Below are positions 8,648 through 17,074 of a stretch of DNA of 64,000 nucleotides, one piece after another. Numbering within the stretch: position 1 is the first letter of the stretch; every line of letters begins with the position of its first letter. The stretch comes from DASXMT01 sp963803065 (lineage in GTDB: Bacteria; Actinomycetota; Acidimicrobiia; Acidimicrobiales; RAAP-2), in assembly GCA_963803065.1 (NCBI GenBank), contig CAWDKW010000001.1:7421-71420 (forward strand), given 5' to 3'. Under the pieces are notes generated by a model. The model saw only the letters and a program-made list of their open reading frames with translations. It was not told the DNA's origin and did no database searches. The translations under genes and the position numbers were made by a program.

Positions 8648-10185
8648 CGCCACCGCCGTCCCTCGTGCGCCCGGACATGAGCTGGCTGGGAGTGCTCGAG
8701 CACCATGCACGCCGCACGCCGGACAAGCCGCTGGCCGTCGACGGCGATGACGTCGTGACCTATGGCGAGATGCTCGCCGAGGCCGCGGCGCTGGCGGCCG
8801 GGCTCGATGCCCGGGGAGTCGCTCCCGGCGACGTCGTCGGACTGCTCTCCTACAACAACACCGAGTTCCTTGCGACGATCTTCGGGGCCAACTACCTCGG
8901 TGCGACGGTGATGCCGCTCAACTGGCGACTGGCCGCGGCCGAGCTGCAGTTCATCCTGGACCACTCCCAGGCCCGCGCCCTCGTGTCCGACCAGGCGCTG
9001 GTCGAGCTCGCACAGGAAGCGACCAGGGGGCGGGACGACCTGGTTCGTGTGTGTATCGCACCCACGCCCGTCGCCGGCTGGGAGCAGTTCTCCGATCTGG
9101 GCGCCGGGACCGATCCCCCGGCGCGGGTCCGCGCCGGGGGCGACGACCTCCACCGCCTCATGTACACGTCAGGGACGACGGGCCGTCCCAAGGGGGTGAT
9201 GATCACCCACGCCAACCTGGCCTGGAAGAACTATGCCCATATCGCCGAGTTCGGCCTTACCGGCGACGATGTCGGGCTGGCGTGCGGACCGCTTTACCAT
9301 GTCGGAGCGCTGGACCTGACCACGACGTCACTGATCGCGGTAGGGGCGACCATTTTCGTCCACGGCACGTTCGACGCCGACCGAGTCGTTGACGAGATCG
9401 AACGGTCCCGGGTGACCACCGTGTGGATGGCGCCCTCGATGGTGAGGGCCGTCCTGGACGTTCCGCGAGTCGAGGCACGGGACCTCTCGTCGGTGCGGCT
9501 GCTCATCGGCGGCGGGGAGAAGATGCCCATCCCGTTCATCGAGCGTCTGCAGCGGACGTTTCCCTCTGCGTGGTTCGCCGATGCCTACGGTCTGACCGAG
9601 ACCGTATCGGGCGACACCTTCTTGGACCGGGCGAGCACCCGCTCCAAGCTGGGAAGCGTCGGTCGGCCCTGTCAGTACCTCGAGCTCGACATCTGGGACG
9701 AATCGGGAGCGTCGCTGGCCCCAGGTGAGCGCGGCGAGATCGTGCTTCGTGGCCCCAAGGTGTGCAAGGGCTATTGGCGGGACCCTGAGGCCACCCGTGC
9801 CGCCTTCGCCGGCGGCTGGTTCCACACCGGGGACATCGGCGTGAGGGACGAGGACGGCTACCTCTACATCGTGGACCGCCTCAAGGACATGATCGTGTCG
9901 GGCGGGGAGAACATCGCCAGCTCCGAGATCGAACGGGTTCTCTATGAGCACGGAGCCGTCGTCGAAGCTGCGGTGATCGGGCGTCCTGATGCCCGGTGGG
10001 GGGAGGTCCCCGTCGCCTATGTCGTCCTCCGTCCGCCCGCCGCCGCGACGCCGGAAGACCTCGTCGAGCACTGCCGCGAGCAACTGGCCCGCTACAAGGT
10101 CCCCAAGGCCATCGTGCTCGTCGACGCCCTCCCCCGGAACCCTTCAGGAAAGATCCTGAAGCGAGAGCTCCGGGATCGGATCTGA
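8644..10185 (+). CDS. acyl-CoA/aryl-CoA synthetase (AMP-dependent)
   Basis: A 513-residue class I adenylate-forming ligase. The phosphate-binding loop YTSGTTGRPKG, the A5 block DAYGLTET, the hinge block GWFHTGDIG...DGYLYIVDRLKD and the C-terminal lysine block NPSGKILKREL are all present. It joins a carboxylic acid to CoA through an acyl-AMP. The substrate range (fatty, aromatic or alicyclic acid) cannot be called. It begins inside the stop of the SDR at 7868, so the two are one transcript, with the cyclase gene at 10318 perhaps following. Confidence 0.95.
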   Translation: MTPPPSLVRPDMSWLGVLEHHARRTPDKPLAVDGDDVVTYGEMLAEAAALAAGLDARGVAPGDVVGLLSYNNTEFLATIFGANYLGATVMPLNWRLAAAELQFILDHSQARALVSDQALVELAQEATRGRDDLVRVCIAPTPVAGWEQFSDLGAGTDPPARVRAGGDDLHRLMYTSGTTGRPKGVMITHANLAWKNYAHIAEFGLTGDDVGLACGPLYHVGALDLTTTSLIAVGATIFVHGTFDADRVVDEIERSRVTTVWMAPSMVRAVLDVPRVEARDLSSVRLLIGGGEKMPIPFIERLQRTFPSAWFADAYGLTETVSGDTFLDRASTRSKLGSVGRPCQYLELDIWDESGASLAPGERGEIVLRGPKVCKGYWRDPEATRAAFAGGWFHTGDIGVRDEDGYLYIVDRLKDMIVSGGENIASSEIERVLYEHGAVVEAAVIGRPDARWGEVPVAYVVLRPPAAATPEDLVEHCREQLARYKVPKAIVLVDALPRNPSGKILKRELRDRI

Positions 10186-10317
10186 GGCCGGCGTGAGGAG
10201 GCAACGGGAGGACCGCCCGCCCTTTCCTCTCCGCGCCCGCCTGGCTAGGGTTTCGCCCATCCGGTCGGTAGAGGCCCGTCGTGGCGCTCGGGAATCCATG
10301 GCCGGTCGAGGGGGACA

Positions 10318-11256
10318 ATGAGCGAGGATACGAAGACGTGGCCCCATCACGAGCTCGGCCGGGCGCTGAGCAACTGGGGGCGATGGGGCGACGATGACGA
10401 GATCGGCACCCTCAACTTCGTCACCCCGGAAAAGCGTGTGCAGGCCGCGCAGCTGGTGAGGACGGGGAGGAACTTCGACCTCGGCATGCCCTTCGACAAG
10501 GACGGCCCGTTTCTGCCCGGAGGGTTTCGGATCAACCCGGTCCACGTCATGACGTTCCTGCCTTCGGACACGGCCGGAGCACCCGATGGCATGATCTCCG
10601 CCGACGACATGGTGATGATGGGCCTGCAGGCCGCGACCCAGTGGGACAGCCTGGCCCATGTCGGCTACGGCGGGTTCTTCTACAACAACGTGCCGGCACG
10701 GGCGGTCAACAACGTGGCCGGTGCCACCCGCAACTCGTTTGCCAAGGCGGTGGAGCACCTGATCTCCCGCGGGGTCCTCCTCGACATAGCCAGGTTGAAG
10801 GGCGTCGATCGGCTGGAGGACTCGTACGAGATCACCTCGGCCGACCTGTCGGCGGCCGAGGACCGCCAGGGAGTGCGGGTGGAGTCTGGCGATATCCTGC
10901 TCGTCCGGACCGGCTCCTACCAGTGGTTCCTCGAGGGCGACAGGGCCCACTTCATGGGCGACGAGCCCGGCCCCGGGCTCGACAGCTGCCGGTGGCTCCA
11001 CGACCGGGAGGTGGCGGCGCTGGCCCTCGACAACTGGGCGTGTGAGGTCTGGCCGAGTCGGGTGGCGGGGGGCAATATCCCGTTCCACCAGGTCACCATC
11101 CGCGACATGGGCCTGACCCTCGGCGAGATGTTCAACTTCGAGGATCTGGCCTCCGACTGCGAGCAGGACGGGGTCTGGGAATTCCTCTTCTGTGCCCCCG
11201 GACTCAAGGTCACGGGCTCGGTCGGCTCTCCCATCACGCCGATGGCGCTGAAGTGA
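10318..11256 (+). CDS. cyclase-family (kynurenine formamidase-like) hydrolase, second copy
   Basis: A 312-residue paralogue of the protein at 2879-3928. Shared blocks are NWGRWGDDDEIGTLNFVTPEK, ATQWDSLAHVG, GVLLDIARL, VESGDILLVRTG and a C-terminal GSVGSPITPMAL. As in the first copy the usual HxGTHxD metal motif is replaced by QWDSLAH. It follows the acyl-CoA ligase on the same strand after about 130 bp, and two copies of this family near oxygenases suggest hydrolysis of ring-cleavage or lactone intermediates. That role is inference. Confidence 0.85.
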   Translation: MSEDTKTWPHHELGRALSNWGRWGDDDEIGTLNFVTPEKRVQAAQLVRTGRNFDLGMPFDKDGPFLPGGFRINPVHVMTFLPSDTAGAPDGMISADDMVMMGLQAATQWDSLAHVGYGGFFYNNVPARAVNNVAGATRNSFAKAVEHLISRGVLLDIARLKGVDRLEDSYEITSADLSAAEDRQGVRVESGDILLVRTGSYQWFLEGDRAHFMGDEPGPGLDSCRWLHDREVAALALDNWACEVWPSRVAGGNIPFHQVTIRDMGLTLGEMFNFEDLASDCEQDGVWEFLFCAPGLKVTGSVGSPITPMALK

Positions 11257-11262
11257 TCACGG

Positions 11263-11281
11263 CGCCGGTCGCCTACCGGTG
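11263..11281. terminator. hairpin at convergent gene ends
   Basis: A 7-bp stem (CGCCGGT with ACCGGTG, one G-T wobble) with a 5-base loop falls between the cyclase gene ending at 11256 and the SDR ending at 11273, overlapping the SDR stop codon. It has no T-run. Confidence 0.35.
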
Positions 11282-12190
11282 GGCCATGTAGTGGGCTGAC
11301 CAGTCAAGAAGGTCGGCAGGGACGTAGTAGCCGGTCTCGTCGTTGATGGCGGCCCAGTTCGCGGCCACGTCCTCGATCGTCGACTGCTCCGGGCGGGAGG
11401 CGACGTAGCCCTCGGTCACGGCGATGAACATTCGTGCGAATCGCCCGCCTCCGGCCACGTAGATGGCGCCACTGACGTCGCACGCCTCATGGGCCAAGAA
11501 CGCGACCATCGGCGCGATGAGCTCGGGCTCCATCTGTTTCGGGGCCGGCTGCTTGTCCGGGCCCGGGCCCTTCGAAGGTCGACCGGCCATCCGTGTCCAT
11601 GCATTGGGCGCGATCAGATTGACGGCGATGCCGTGGGCGGCGCCCGCCACCGACAGGCTGCGGGTCATGCCGACCACGGCCGCCTTGGCCGTGGCGTAGC
11701 CGAGGTTGTCGGCCAAGCCGAACATGCCCGTCGACGTCGTCATCACGATACGGCCGTGACCCTGGTCGACCATGTGGGGCCAGGCGGCGCGGGTTGTGTT
11801 GAACGAGCCGCCGACGTGCACGGCCAGGTGGCTGGCCAGGTTGTCGGCGTCGGCCTCGGGAAGGCCGCCCCATCTGATGATTCCGGCATTGTTGACCACA
11901 ATGTCGATGCGCCCGAACTCGGCGACGGCGGCGTCTATGAGCGCTTGACCGCCATCGACCGTGGACACATCACTGGTCTCGGGGATCGCTCGCCCACCGG
12001 CGGCGCCGATCTCGCCGGCCACGGTGCGGGCCGGTTCCGGGTCCGCTCCGTCGCCTTCCATCGTGCCCCCGAGATCGTTGACCACGACACCTGCGCCTCG
12101 CTCGGCCAGCAGGTGCGCATAGGCCCTCCCGATGCCACGTCCGGCGCCGGTGACCGCTGCGACCCGTCCTTCGAATCGGTACGTGCTCAT
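11273..12190 (-). CDS. SDR-family oxidoreductase (long form)
   Basis: A 305-residue SDR, longer than the classical 250. TGAGRGIG lies near residue 15, NNAG and YATAK are present, and a C-terminal extension follows (RPEQSTIEDVAANW...). The N-terminal layout, with VVVNDLGG after the first strand, resembles the dehydrogenase domain of multifunctional peroxisomal-type 3-hydroxyacyl-CoA / 17-beta-hydroxysteroid dehydrogenases, so it may act on a hydroxyacyl-CoA or steroid-like alcohol. It is the last gene of a minus-strand run with the VOC and amidohydrolase genes upstream. Confidence 0.92.
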   Translation of the reverse strand: MSTYRFEGRVAAVTGAGRGIGRAYAHLLAERGAGVVVNDLGGTMEGDGADPEPARTVAGEIGAAGGRAIPETSDVSTVDGGQALIDAAVAEFGRIDIVVNNAGIIRWGGLPEADADNLASHLAVHVGGSFNTTRAAWPHMVDQGHGRIVMTTSTGMFGLADNLGYATAKAAVVGMTRSLSVAGAAHGIAVNLIAPNAWTRMAGRPSKGPGPDKQPAPKQMEPELIAPMVAFLAHEACDVSGAIYVAGGGRFARMFIAVTEGYVASRPEQSTIEDVAANWAAINDETGYYVPADLLDWSAHYMAHR

Positions 12191-12225
12191 GGATAACCTC
12201 TCTCGTACAGGGTCGATCAGCTGGC

Positions 12226-13209
12226 TCAGCCGGTCGATCGGGGATCGCCGGGCGTCAGCCTGGTGGTGAAGCCCCAGGGAATTCCGAGGCTCGTCGCCGG
12301 ATCGGTGACGAGCGTGTCCTCCGACCGCATCTCGATCCGCACACCCTGAGACTCGAGGTGGCGCCGGGCGCGTTCGAGATCGGCGACCTGCCAGGTGACC
12401 GAGTGGTAGGTGTCATCTGGGTCGTTCCTCGCCCAGTCGGCGTGCCCAGCCGTCCCGACATCGGGCACCGCGTACTCGAGGATGGAGTCGGCCAGATGCA
12501 CGTAGGTGCCGGTCGTGCCGCGGAGCCCATCTCGGCCTTCGTGGACGATCACTCCACCGAGCACCTCGCCGACGACCCTGAGAGCGCGCTCGGGGCGACC
12601 GGTCAGCACCGTGTGGTGCGAGCAGCACACGATCCCGAGGGGATCGGCGTCCGACACCGGTGGTACCGACCAATCGGGCGCAACCCGGGGGTCGAGAGGA
12701 AAGGGGATGGCGGGGAAGAACTCGTAGCGGAGTCCGGCATCCTCGGGCAAAGAGAAAAAGAGTGGCATGGCCGACCCGGCCGCGGTTGGTGGTTCGTCGC
12801 CGTCGGCGACCTCATCGAGCTGGCTCGTCACGCGGATCCCGTGGCGCTTGAGCGCACGGTAGGCCTCGCCCATGCCCTCGACGTACCATCCGAACCCCTT
12901 CAGATGCGGCTGTTCGACGGTGGCGTAGCGCTGCACGCCGAGGAGTACGTAGCGCTTGGGGTCGATCGTGTCGAACAACACGTCGCTGATCGGGGTGAAT
13001 GTCGAATAGTCGGTTGGATGTCCCGGCCGGGGCGGCCGGTCGGCCGACAGCGACGCAAGGCTCGTACTGGCACGGCCGAACACCCGTTGGAACCAGCCCT
13101 CGGCCTCCCCGAGATCGGGGACGTGATGACTCGGGTGGTACATCATCGTCACCGAGAAGTCCCGGGTGCCGGTCCCGTCACCCCCTGCGTCAGTCACGTG
13201 TTCGGGCAT
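12226..13209 (-). CDS. VOC (glyoxalase/extradiol-like) superfamily protein
   Basis: A 327-residue protein with two VOC-like halves: MMYHPSHHVPDLGEAEGWFQRVFG at the start and CCSHHTVLTGRPERALRVVGEVLGG in the middle, the second ending near YHSVTWQVADLERARRHL. Two-module VOC proteins include extradiol dioxygenases and lyases, but I cannot confirm the 2-His-1-Glu iron set, so a specific reaction is not assigned. It sits 36 bp upstream of the SDR at 11273 and 22 bp downstream of the amidohydrolase, consistent with one transcript from about 14484 leftwards. Confidence 0.75.
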   Translation of the reverse strand: MPEHVTDAGGDGTGTRDFSVTMMYHPSHHVPDLGEAEGWFQRVFGRASTSLASLSADRPPRPGHPTDYSTFTPISDVLFDTIDPKRYVLLGVQRYATVEQPHLKGFGWYVEGMGEAYRALKRHGIRVTSQLDEVADGDEPPTAAGSAMPLFFSLPEDAGLRYEFFPAIPFPLDPRVAPDWSVPPVSDADPLGIVCCSHHTVLTGRPERALRVVGEVLGGVIVHEGRDGLRGTTGTYVHLADSILEYAVPDVGTAGHADWARNDPDDTYHSVTWQVADLERARRHLESQGVRIEMRSEDTLVTDPATSLGIPWGFTTRLTPGDPRSTG

Positions 13210-13230
13210 CGGCCGGGGCCGAGAGAAGGG

Positions 13231-14484
13231 TCAGACGCCCGCCGGGACCCTCTCGAACCCCACGATTCCGCCCAGGGTGCCGCCGAGGATGGCCTGCCGC
13301 TCGTCATCGGGAATGCCGGCGAACTGCTCGGCGATCAACTCCTTGCTGTGACGGAAGGTTCCTTCGGCGTGCGGGTAGTCGTTCCCCCACACGATCGTCG
13401 ACACGCCTGTGATGTGCCGGGCGGCGACGGCCGTGGGATCGTCTTGGAACGAGACGTGGAACTGGCGTTGGACGTACTCGCTCGGCTTCAGCGGGTGGGG
13501 CCACCTGTCATTCAACCGGAAGAGCCGGGCCATGGCGGGCTGGTCGTTGTCGGGACGATCGTCGTCCCACTGGCCGAGCCACCAGTCTGCGTCCTGACCG
13601 ATCCCGGTTACCCACGCCTTGTCCATGCCGCCCATCAGGGACGCGAGCCAATGGGCGTTGAACTCGATCAACCCGAAGTGAAGGTCCGGGTAGCGCTCGG
13701 GGACGCCGCCGCCGACGAGCTGGCAGATGAGCTGCTGGGGGACGATGGTGCCAATGACCGCCTGGGTCACCATCCGTTCGGAGGCGAGTTTGGCGTTGAT
13801 AGCCATGTTGGCCCGCTTGGACATCTCGGCGACGGTCTTCATCGTGGTCGACTCTGGGTCGCCGACCTTCACGCCACCGGTCGCCGTGTGGAAGAACACG
13901 TGCGTCCCGTTGGCCTGAGCCGCGGCCCACACCGGATCGAAGTCCGGCGAGTAGTACGGCTTTGGCGGGATCGCCGGCAGCAGGATCGCTCCGAGGCCCG
14001 CCCGAGCGATGCGTTCGATCTCGGCCACCGCGTCATCGACGTCGGTGATGGGGACCGGGCAGGTCGGGCGCAGCCTCGCCTTGTAGGGAAGGAACCGTTC
14101 GATGAGGTAGTCGTTGTAGACCCGGGCATGGGCCATGGACAGCTCATGGTCGTCCGAGTACAGCCCGAACAGCGACAGGTTGGGATGCATGAGTGAAGCG
14201 TCGATGCCGTCGTAGTCCATGTCCTGGAGGATCCCGTCGGGATCGCCGTCAGGAGCCGGCCCGTCGGACTGGCGATAGCGGGAGATCGTCCAGCCCTCGT
14301 ACCCCGGCGTGTGCAGCCGCCGGAAGTAGCGGGCGCCGCCTTCCACCAGAGGCTCGATCTCGAAGTCCTCTTCCCAGACGGCTCGGTCGGTCAGATGCTT
14401 GGGCATACGGGTGAGGAACAGATCGGTCGGCTCCAAGATGTGACCGTCTGCGGAAACAACCAGATCGCCACCATCGCTCGTCAT
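13231..14484 (-). CDS. amidohydrolase-2 family metal-dependent hydrolase/decarboxylase
   Basis: A 417-residue TIM-barrel amidohydrolase of the ACMSD / gamma-resorcylate decarboxylase type. Landmarks are VVSADGHILEP at the N terminus, VFFHTATGG mid-protein, and the late VWGNDYPHAEGTF that supplies the conserved Asp. The N-terminal HxH is reduced to DGH, as in the two other copies in this window at 40823 and 55691. The ATG at 14484 follows GGAAGGGTGGGG; a longer in-frame start adds only basic residues. Likely a C-C bond hydrolase or decarboxylase on a catabolic intermediate. It leads the minus-strand unit with the VOC and SDR genes. Confidence 0.85.
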   Translation of the reverse strand: MTSDGGDLVVSADGHILEPTDLFLTRMPKHLTDRAVWEEDFEIEPLVEGGARYFRRLHTPGYEGWTISRYRQSDGPAPDGDPDGILQDMDYDGIDASLMHPNLSLFGLYSDDHELSMAHARVYNDYLIERFLPYKARLRPTCPVPITDVDDAVAEIERIARAGLGAILLPAIPPKPYYSPDFDPVWAAAQANGTHVFFHTATGGVKVGDPESTTMKTVAEMSKRANMAINAKLASERMVTQAVIGTIVPQQLICQLVGGGVPERYPDLHFGLIEFNAHWLASLMGGMDKAWVTGIGQDADWWLGQWDDDRPDNDQPAMARLFRLNDRWPHPLKPSEYVQRQFHVSFQDDPTAVAARHITGVSTIVWGNDYPHAEGTFRHSKELIAEQFAGIPDDERQAILGGTLGGIVGFERVPAGV

Positions 14485-14603
14485 CGCCCCACCCTTCCTC
14501 GCTCGGGGACTCGTGCCCACACCACGGAGCGCATCCCTCCGCTACCAACCGCCTTGCCGGGTCGTTCACAGGGCCGGCTCGTTCACGGTGCCGGCTCGTT
14601 GGT

Positions 14604-14622
14604 AGTACCGACTAGTTGGTCC
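14604..14622. promoter_or_regulatory. imperfect palindrome centred on ACTAGT
   Basis: GTACC-GACTAGTT-GGTCC lies about 120 bp upstream of the amidohydrolase start at 14484. The half-sites resemble those of the GTAC operator, but the spacer is four bases longer, so it may bind a different TetR-type protein or be coincidental. Confidence 0.35.
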
Positions 14623-14732
14623 AAAAAGTGAAATTACCCCGGGTTGGCCCGTCAGTCAAACGACAGCCGACCGCAGCGGTACCCGGTCACACGCCTGCGG
14701 CGCGGGCTTCTCTCGGTCGTGGAGTCGCCCGC

Positions 14733-15479
14733 TCAGGTGACGTAGGACCCGCCGTTGACGCTGAGGGTCTGCCCGGTGACGTACCCCGCTTCCTCCGAGC
14801 ACAAGAACGTGCATGCGGCGGCGACGTCGTCACCGGTTCCCACCCGGCCCACGGGAATGTGACGGGCCATTGCCTCGTTGGGCCCGACGGCCCCACTCGC
14901 CTGCCACTCCTGCACCATGGGGGTGTCGATGCTCGAGGGCGCGATGTTGTTGACGGTGACGCCGGACCCGGCGTACTCGAGGGCCAATGTCTTGGTCAGG
15001 GCGATCACCCCGCCCTTTGACGAGGCATAGTGCGCCATCCGGGGAGCACCCCGTTGTGCGCTCGAGGACGAGATCAGGACGACGCGTCCCCATCCGGCGT
15101 CCACCATGTCGGGGAGGGCGGCCTGGGTGCAGTGGAACGCGCCGGTCAGATTGACCGTGAGCACTCGGTTCCAGGACTCCAGCGTGATCTCTGCAAAGGG
15201 CTCGAATTTGGCCACGCCGGCGCTGGCCACCAGGATCCCGACAGGTCCGAGGTCGCGCCGGGCCACGTCCATGGCCTGGTCGACCTCCGACCGGTCGCCC
15301 ACGTCGGCCTGGCAGGCCACGGCGCGGGCGCCATCTCGCCGCAGTTCCTTCGCCACCTGCTCGGCCGACTCCCCGTTCAGGTCCACCACGGCGACGTCGT
15401 TCTCCCGCCTGGCCAAGTGCTGACAGATCGAGCGCCCCATTCCGGATGCCCCTCCGGTGACGACGGCGACCGGCATCAT
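14733..15479 (-). CDS. SDR-family NAD(P)-dependent oxidoreductase
   Basis: A 248-residue classical SDR with TGGASGMG near residue 9, ASAG for the NNAG block, ISSSS with YASSK as catalytic Ser, Tyr and Lys, and SVNGGSYVT at the end. The start ATG at 15479 overlaps the stop of the upstream CMD-like gene (ATGATG over TGA), so the two are coupled. Although the frame stays open far upstream, that part is a mirror of the CMD gene. It resembles 3-oxoacyl-ACP-reductase-like dehydrogenases; substrate unknown. Confidence 0.93.
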   Translation of the reverse strand: MMPVAVVTGGASGMGRSICQHLARRENDVAVVDLNGESAEQVAKELRRDGARAVACQADVGDRSEVDQAMDVARRDLGPVGILVASAGVAKFEPFAEITLESWNRVLTVNLTGAFHCTQAALPDMVDAGWGRVVLISSSSAQRGAPRMAHYASSKGGVIALTKTLALEYAGSGVTVNNIAPSSIDTPMVQEWQASGAVGPNEAMARHIPVGRVGTGDDVAAACTFLCSEEAGYVTGQTLSVNGGSYVT

Positions 15480-16111
15480 CGGCTCCCGTCGGTTGGCCGA
15501 CCGCCGTCCCGGTCCCACGCCCCGGTGGTGACGGGAAGGTGTGACACGATCTCGGCGTCTGGCTCGACGTCGAAGGATCGAAGGGCCATCGACAGGGTCC
15601 CGTAGGCGCCCACGGTGAAGACGAGGTCCATGAGCTGGTGCTCGTCCAGGTGCTGGGACAGCTCGGCCCAGGTCGAGTCGCTGACCCGCGTCCTGTCGAG
15701 CAGTTCGTCGACCGCCCTGAGCACCGACTGGTCGAGCACGTCCCAGCCGGCTCGCTCCGGGCCGTCCACGACCCGAGCGATCTCTTCGTCCGTCAGGCCT
15801 GCAGCGGTACCCATGGGCACATGTTGGGCCCATTGGTACTCGCACTGCGTGCGCACTGCGACCCGGAGGATCACGAGCTCGCGGAGGCGCGGCGACAGGC
15901 TCGAGGCAAATAGGACATGGCCGTTGAACGTGAGGTAGGCATTGGCCAGCTCGGGGTAACGGGCGAAGGTGCCGATGAGGTTCCCCGGCTTCCGGCCCCC
16001 TCGGCCCCGAGGTGAGGGTGGTTCGGCGCTCACCTGGGGTCGATAGGCAGCCAGCGCGCTCTGCATCGTTGGCGACCACTCGGCGACGGGCCGAGGCAAG
16101 ATCCGAGCCAT
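15476..16111 (-). CDS. carboxymuconolactone decarboxylase / AhpD-like protein
   Basis: A 211-residue all-helical CMD-family protein. The core NLIGTFARYPELANAYLTFNGH, then LSPRLRELVILRVAVRTQCEYQWAQHVPMG, then GLTDEEIARV is typical. The CxxC of AhpD peroxidase is replaced by CEYQWAQH, so a thiol-peroxidase role is unlikely and a decarboxylase or unknown role is more plausible. The start is the ATG at 16111. A short open frame (16117-16227) ends six bases before it. It is transcribed with the SDR at 14733 from the divergent promoter holding GTAC site 4. Confidence 0.88.
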   Translation of the reverse strand: MARILPRPVAEWSPTMQSALAAYRPQVSAEPPSPRGRGGRKPGNLIGTFARYPELANAYLTFNGHVLFASSLSPRLRELVILRVAVRTQCEYQWAQHVPMGTAAGLTDEEIARVVDGPERAGWDVLDQSVLRAVDELLDRTRVSDSTWAELSQHLDEHQLMDLVFTVGAYGTLSMALRSFDVEPDAEIVSHLPVTTGAWDRDGGRPTDGSR

Positions 16112-16116
16112 CCGTC

Positions 16117-16227
16117 TCACTTCTCCTTCTCTGGCGGGACCGCCACGTCCCGATGGTCGCGATGGTGGCACGGCCGAGCCCCGGGCGGCCACGAGTTGTC
16201 CGTGACACCGGTGAGGTCACCGTCCAC
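16117..16227 (-). CDS. possible 36-residue leader ORF or N-terminal remnant
   Basis: A short frame starting with GTG at 16227, whose stop lies six bases upstream of the CMD-like start. Its first residues (VDGDLTGV) parallel the N terminus of the E1 protein at 7815 (VDSDLGDV), because the surrounding 41 bp are a near copy of the E1 promoter. It could be translated as a leader, or be a relic left when the promoter segment was duplicated together with a few codons. No known family; low confidence that it is expressed. Confidence 0.25.
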   Translation of the reverse strand: MDGDLTGVTDNSWPPGARPCHHRDHRDVAVPPEKEK

Positions 16228-16236
16228 CGCGTGTAC

Positions 16237-16252
16237 TGTACTGGTCGGTACA
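16237..16252. promoter_or_regulatory. GTAC-type palindromic operator (site 4)
   Basis: TGTACTGGTCGGTACA lies in the divergent region between the CMD-like gene (start 16111) and the SDR at 16307. The stretch 16213-16253 matches 7801-7841 at 37 of 41 positions by eye. Confidence 0.72.
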
Positions 16253-16306
16253 GCTTTGGACCACCGCCACCTCGGGCAAGGAGACCCGAGCGAAGAAAAG
16301 AGGGTG

Positions 16307-17053
16307 ATGGACGACGAACAACGGGTCATCGCAGTCCTTGGCGCCGGGGGAGCCCTCGGGTCAGCCCTCTCGCGCCAACTGGCGACTGAAGCCCCGGCCG
16401 GTTTGGTCTTGAGCGATATCAGCGTCCCGTCGCTCGAGGCATCGATCGAGGGGCTGCCGGACAACGGCCCCCCGATCGAGACCGCGCTGGCCGACGTCAG
16501 CCAGTTCGAACAGGTCGAGTCCGTGGTGGAGCGGGCAGTGGAACGGTTCGGACGCCTCGACGTCCTGATCAGCAATGCCGGCGTCCTGTCGCCCAACGGT
16601 CGAATTCACAACCTGCCGGCGGACGAGTGGGACCGGGCGTTCCGGGTCAATGTCATGGGACCGGTCAATGCCATCCGCGCCGCCGTCCCGGTGATGCGGC
16701 GGCAGCAGTCGGGCTCGATCATCCTGACCGCCTCGGTCGCAGGGCTCACGGCCTGGTCGCACGCGTCACCGTACTGCGTCACCAAGGCCGGCGTCATCCA
16801 CCTGGCCAAGGTGGCTGCCGTCGAGTACGCCCGAGACGGGATACGCGTCAACTGTGTCTGCCCGGGAACGTTCCTCTCGGCGATGCACGACGACCTGCCG
16901 CCTGCCGCCATCGACGCCATCGGGGCCAACCATCCGCTCGGGCTGGGTGCAGCGACCGACCTTGTCGGGGCCTTCTCCTATCTGGCCAGCGACAAGGCCC
17001 GCTGGACAACGGGCTCGGCGATCGTGGTCGACGGAGGGTACTCGGCGCCCTGA
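16307..17053 (+). CDS. SDR-family oxidoreductase
   Basis: A 248-residue SDR with a slightly unusual nucleotide-binding loop (LGAGGALGSAL), SNAG, a Ser-Val catalytic strand (LTASVAGL), YCVTK with Tyr and Lys, and VDGGYSAP. ATG at 16307 is chosen; a GTG directly before it is equally possible. It is 54 bp downstream of GTAC site 4 and divergent from the CMD-like/SDR pair. Role: alcohol/ketone interconversion inside the regulon. Confidence 0.92.
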   Translation: MDDEQRVIAVLGAGGALGSALSRQLATEAPAGLVLSDISVPSLEASIEGLPDNGPPIETALADVSQFEQVESVVERAVERFGRLDVLISNAGVLSPNGRIHNLPADEWDRAFRVNVMGPVNAIRAAVPVMRRQQSGSIILTASVAGLTAWSHASPYCVTKAGVIHLAKVAAVEYARDGIRVNCVCPGTFLSAMHDDLPPAAIDAIGANHPLGLGAATDLVGAFSYLASDKARWTTGSAIVVDGGYSAP

Positions 17054-17074
17054 TCGGACTGCCGAACCGCACCC

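Noticed and set aside
14733..16220. A 495-residue fused protein covering the SDR and CMD-like region
   Set aside because: Only the part from 15479 reads as an SDR; the rest is a shifted frame of the CMD-like gene with Arg/Pro-rich nonsense.
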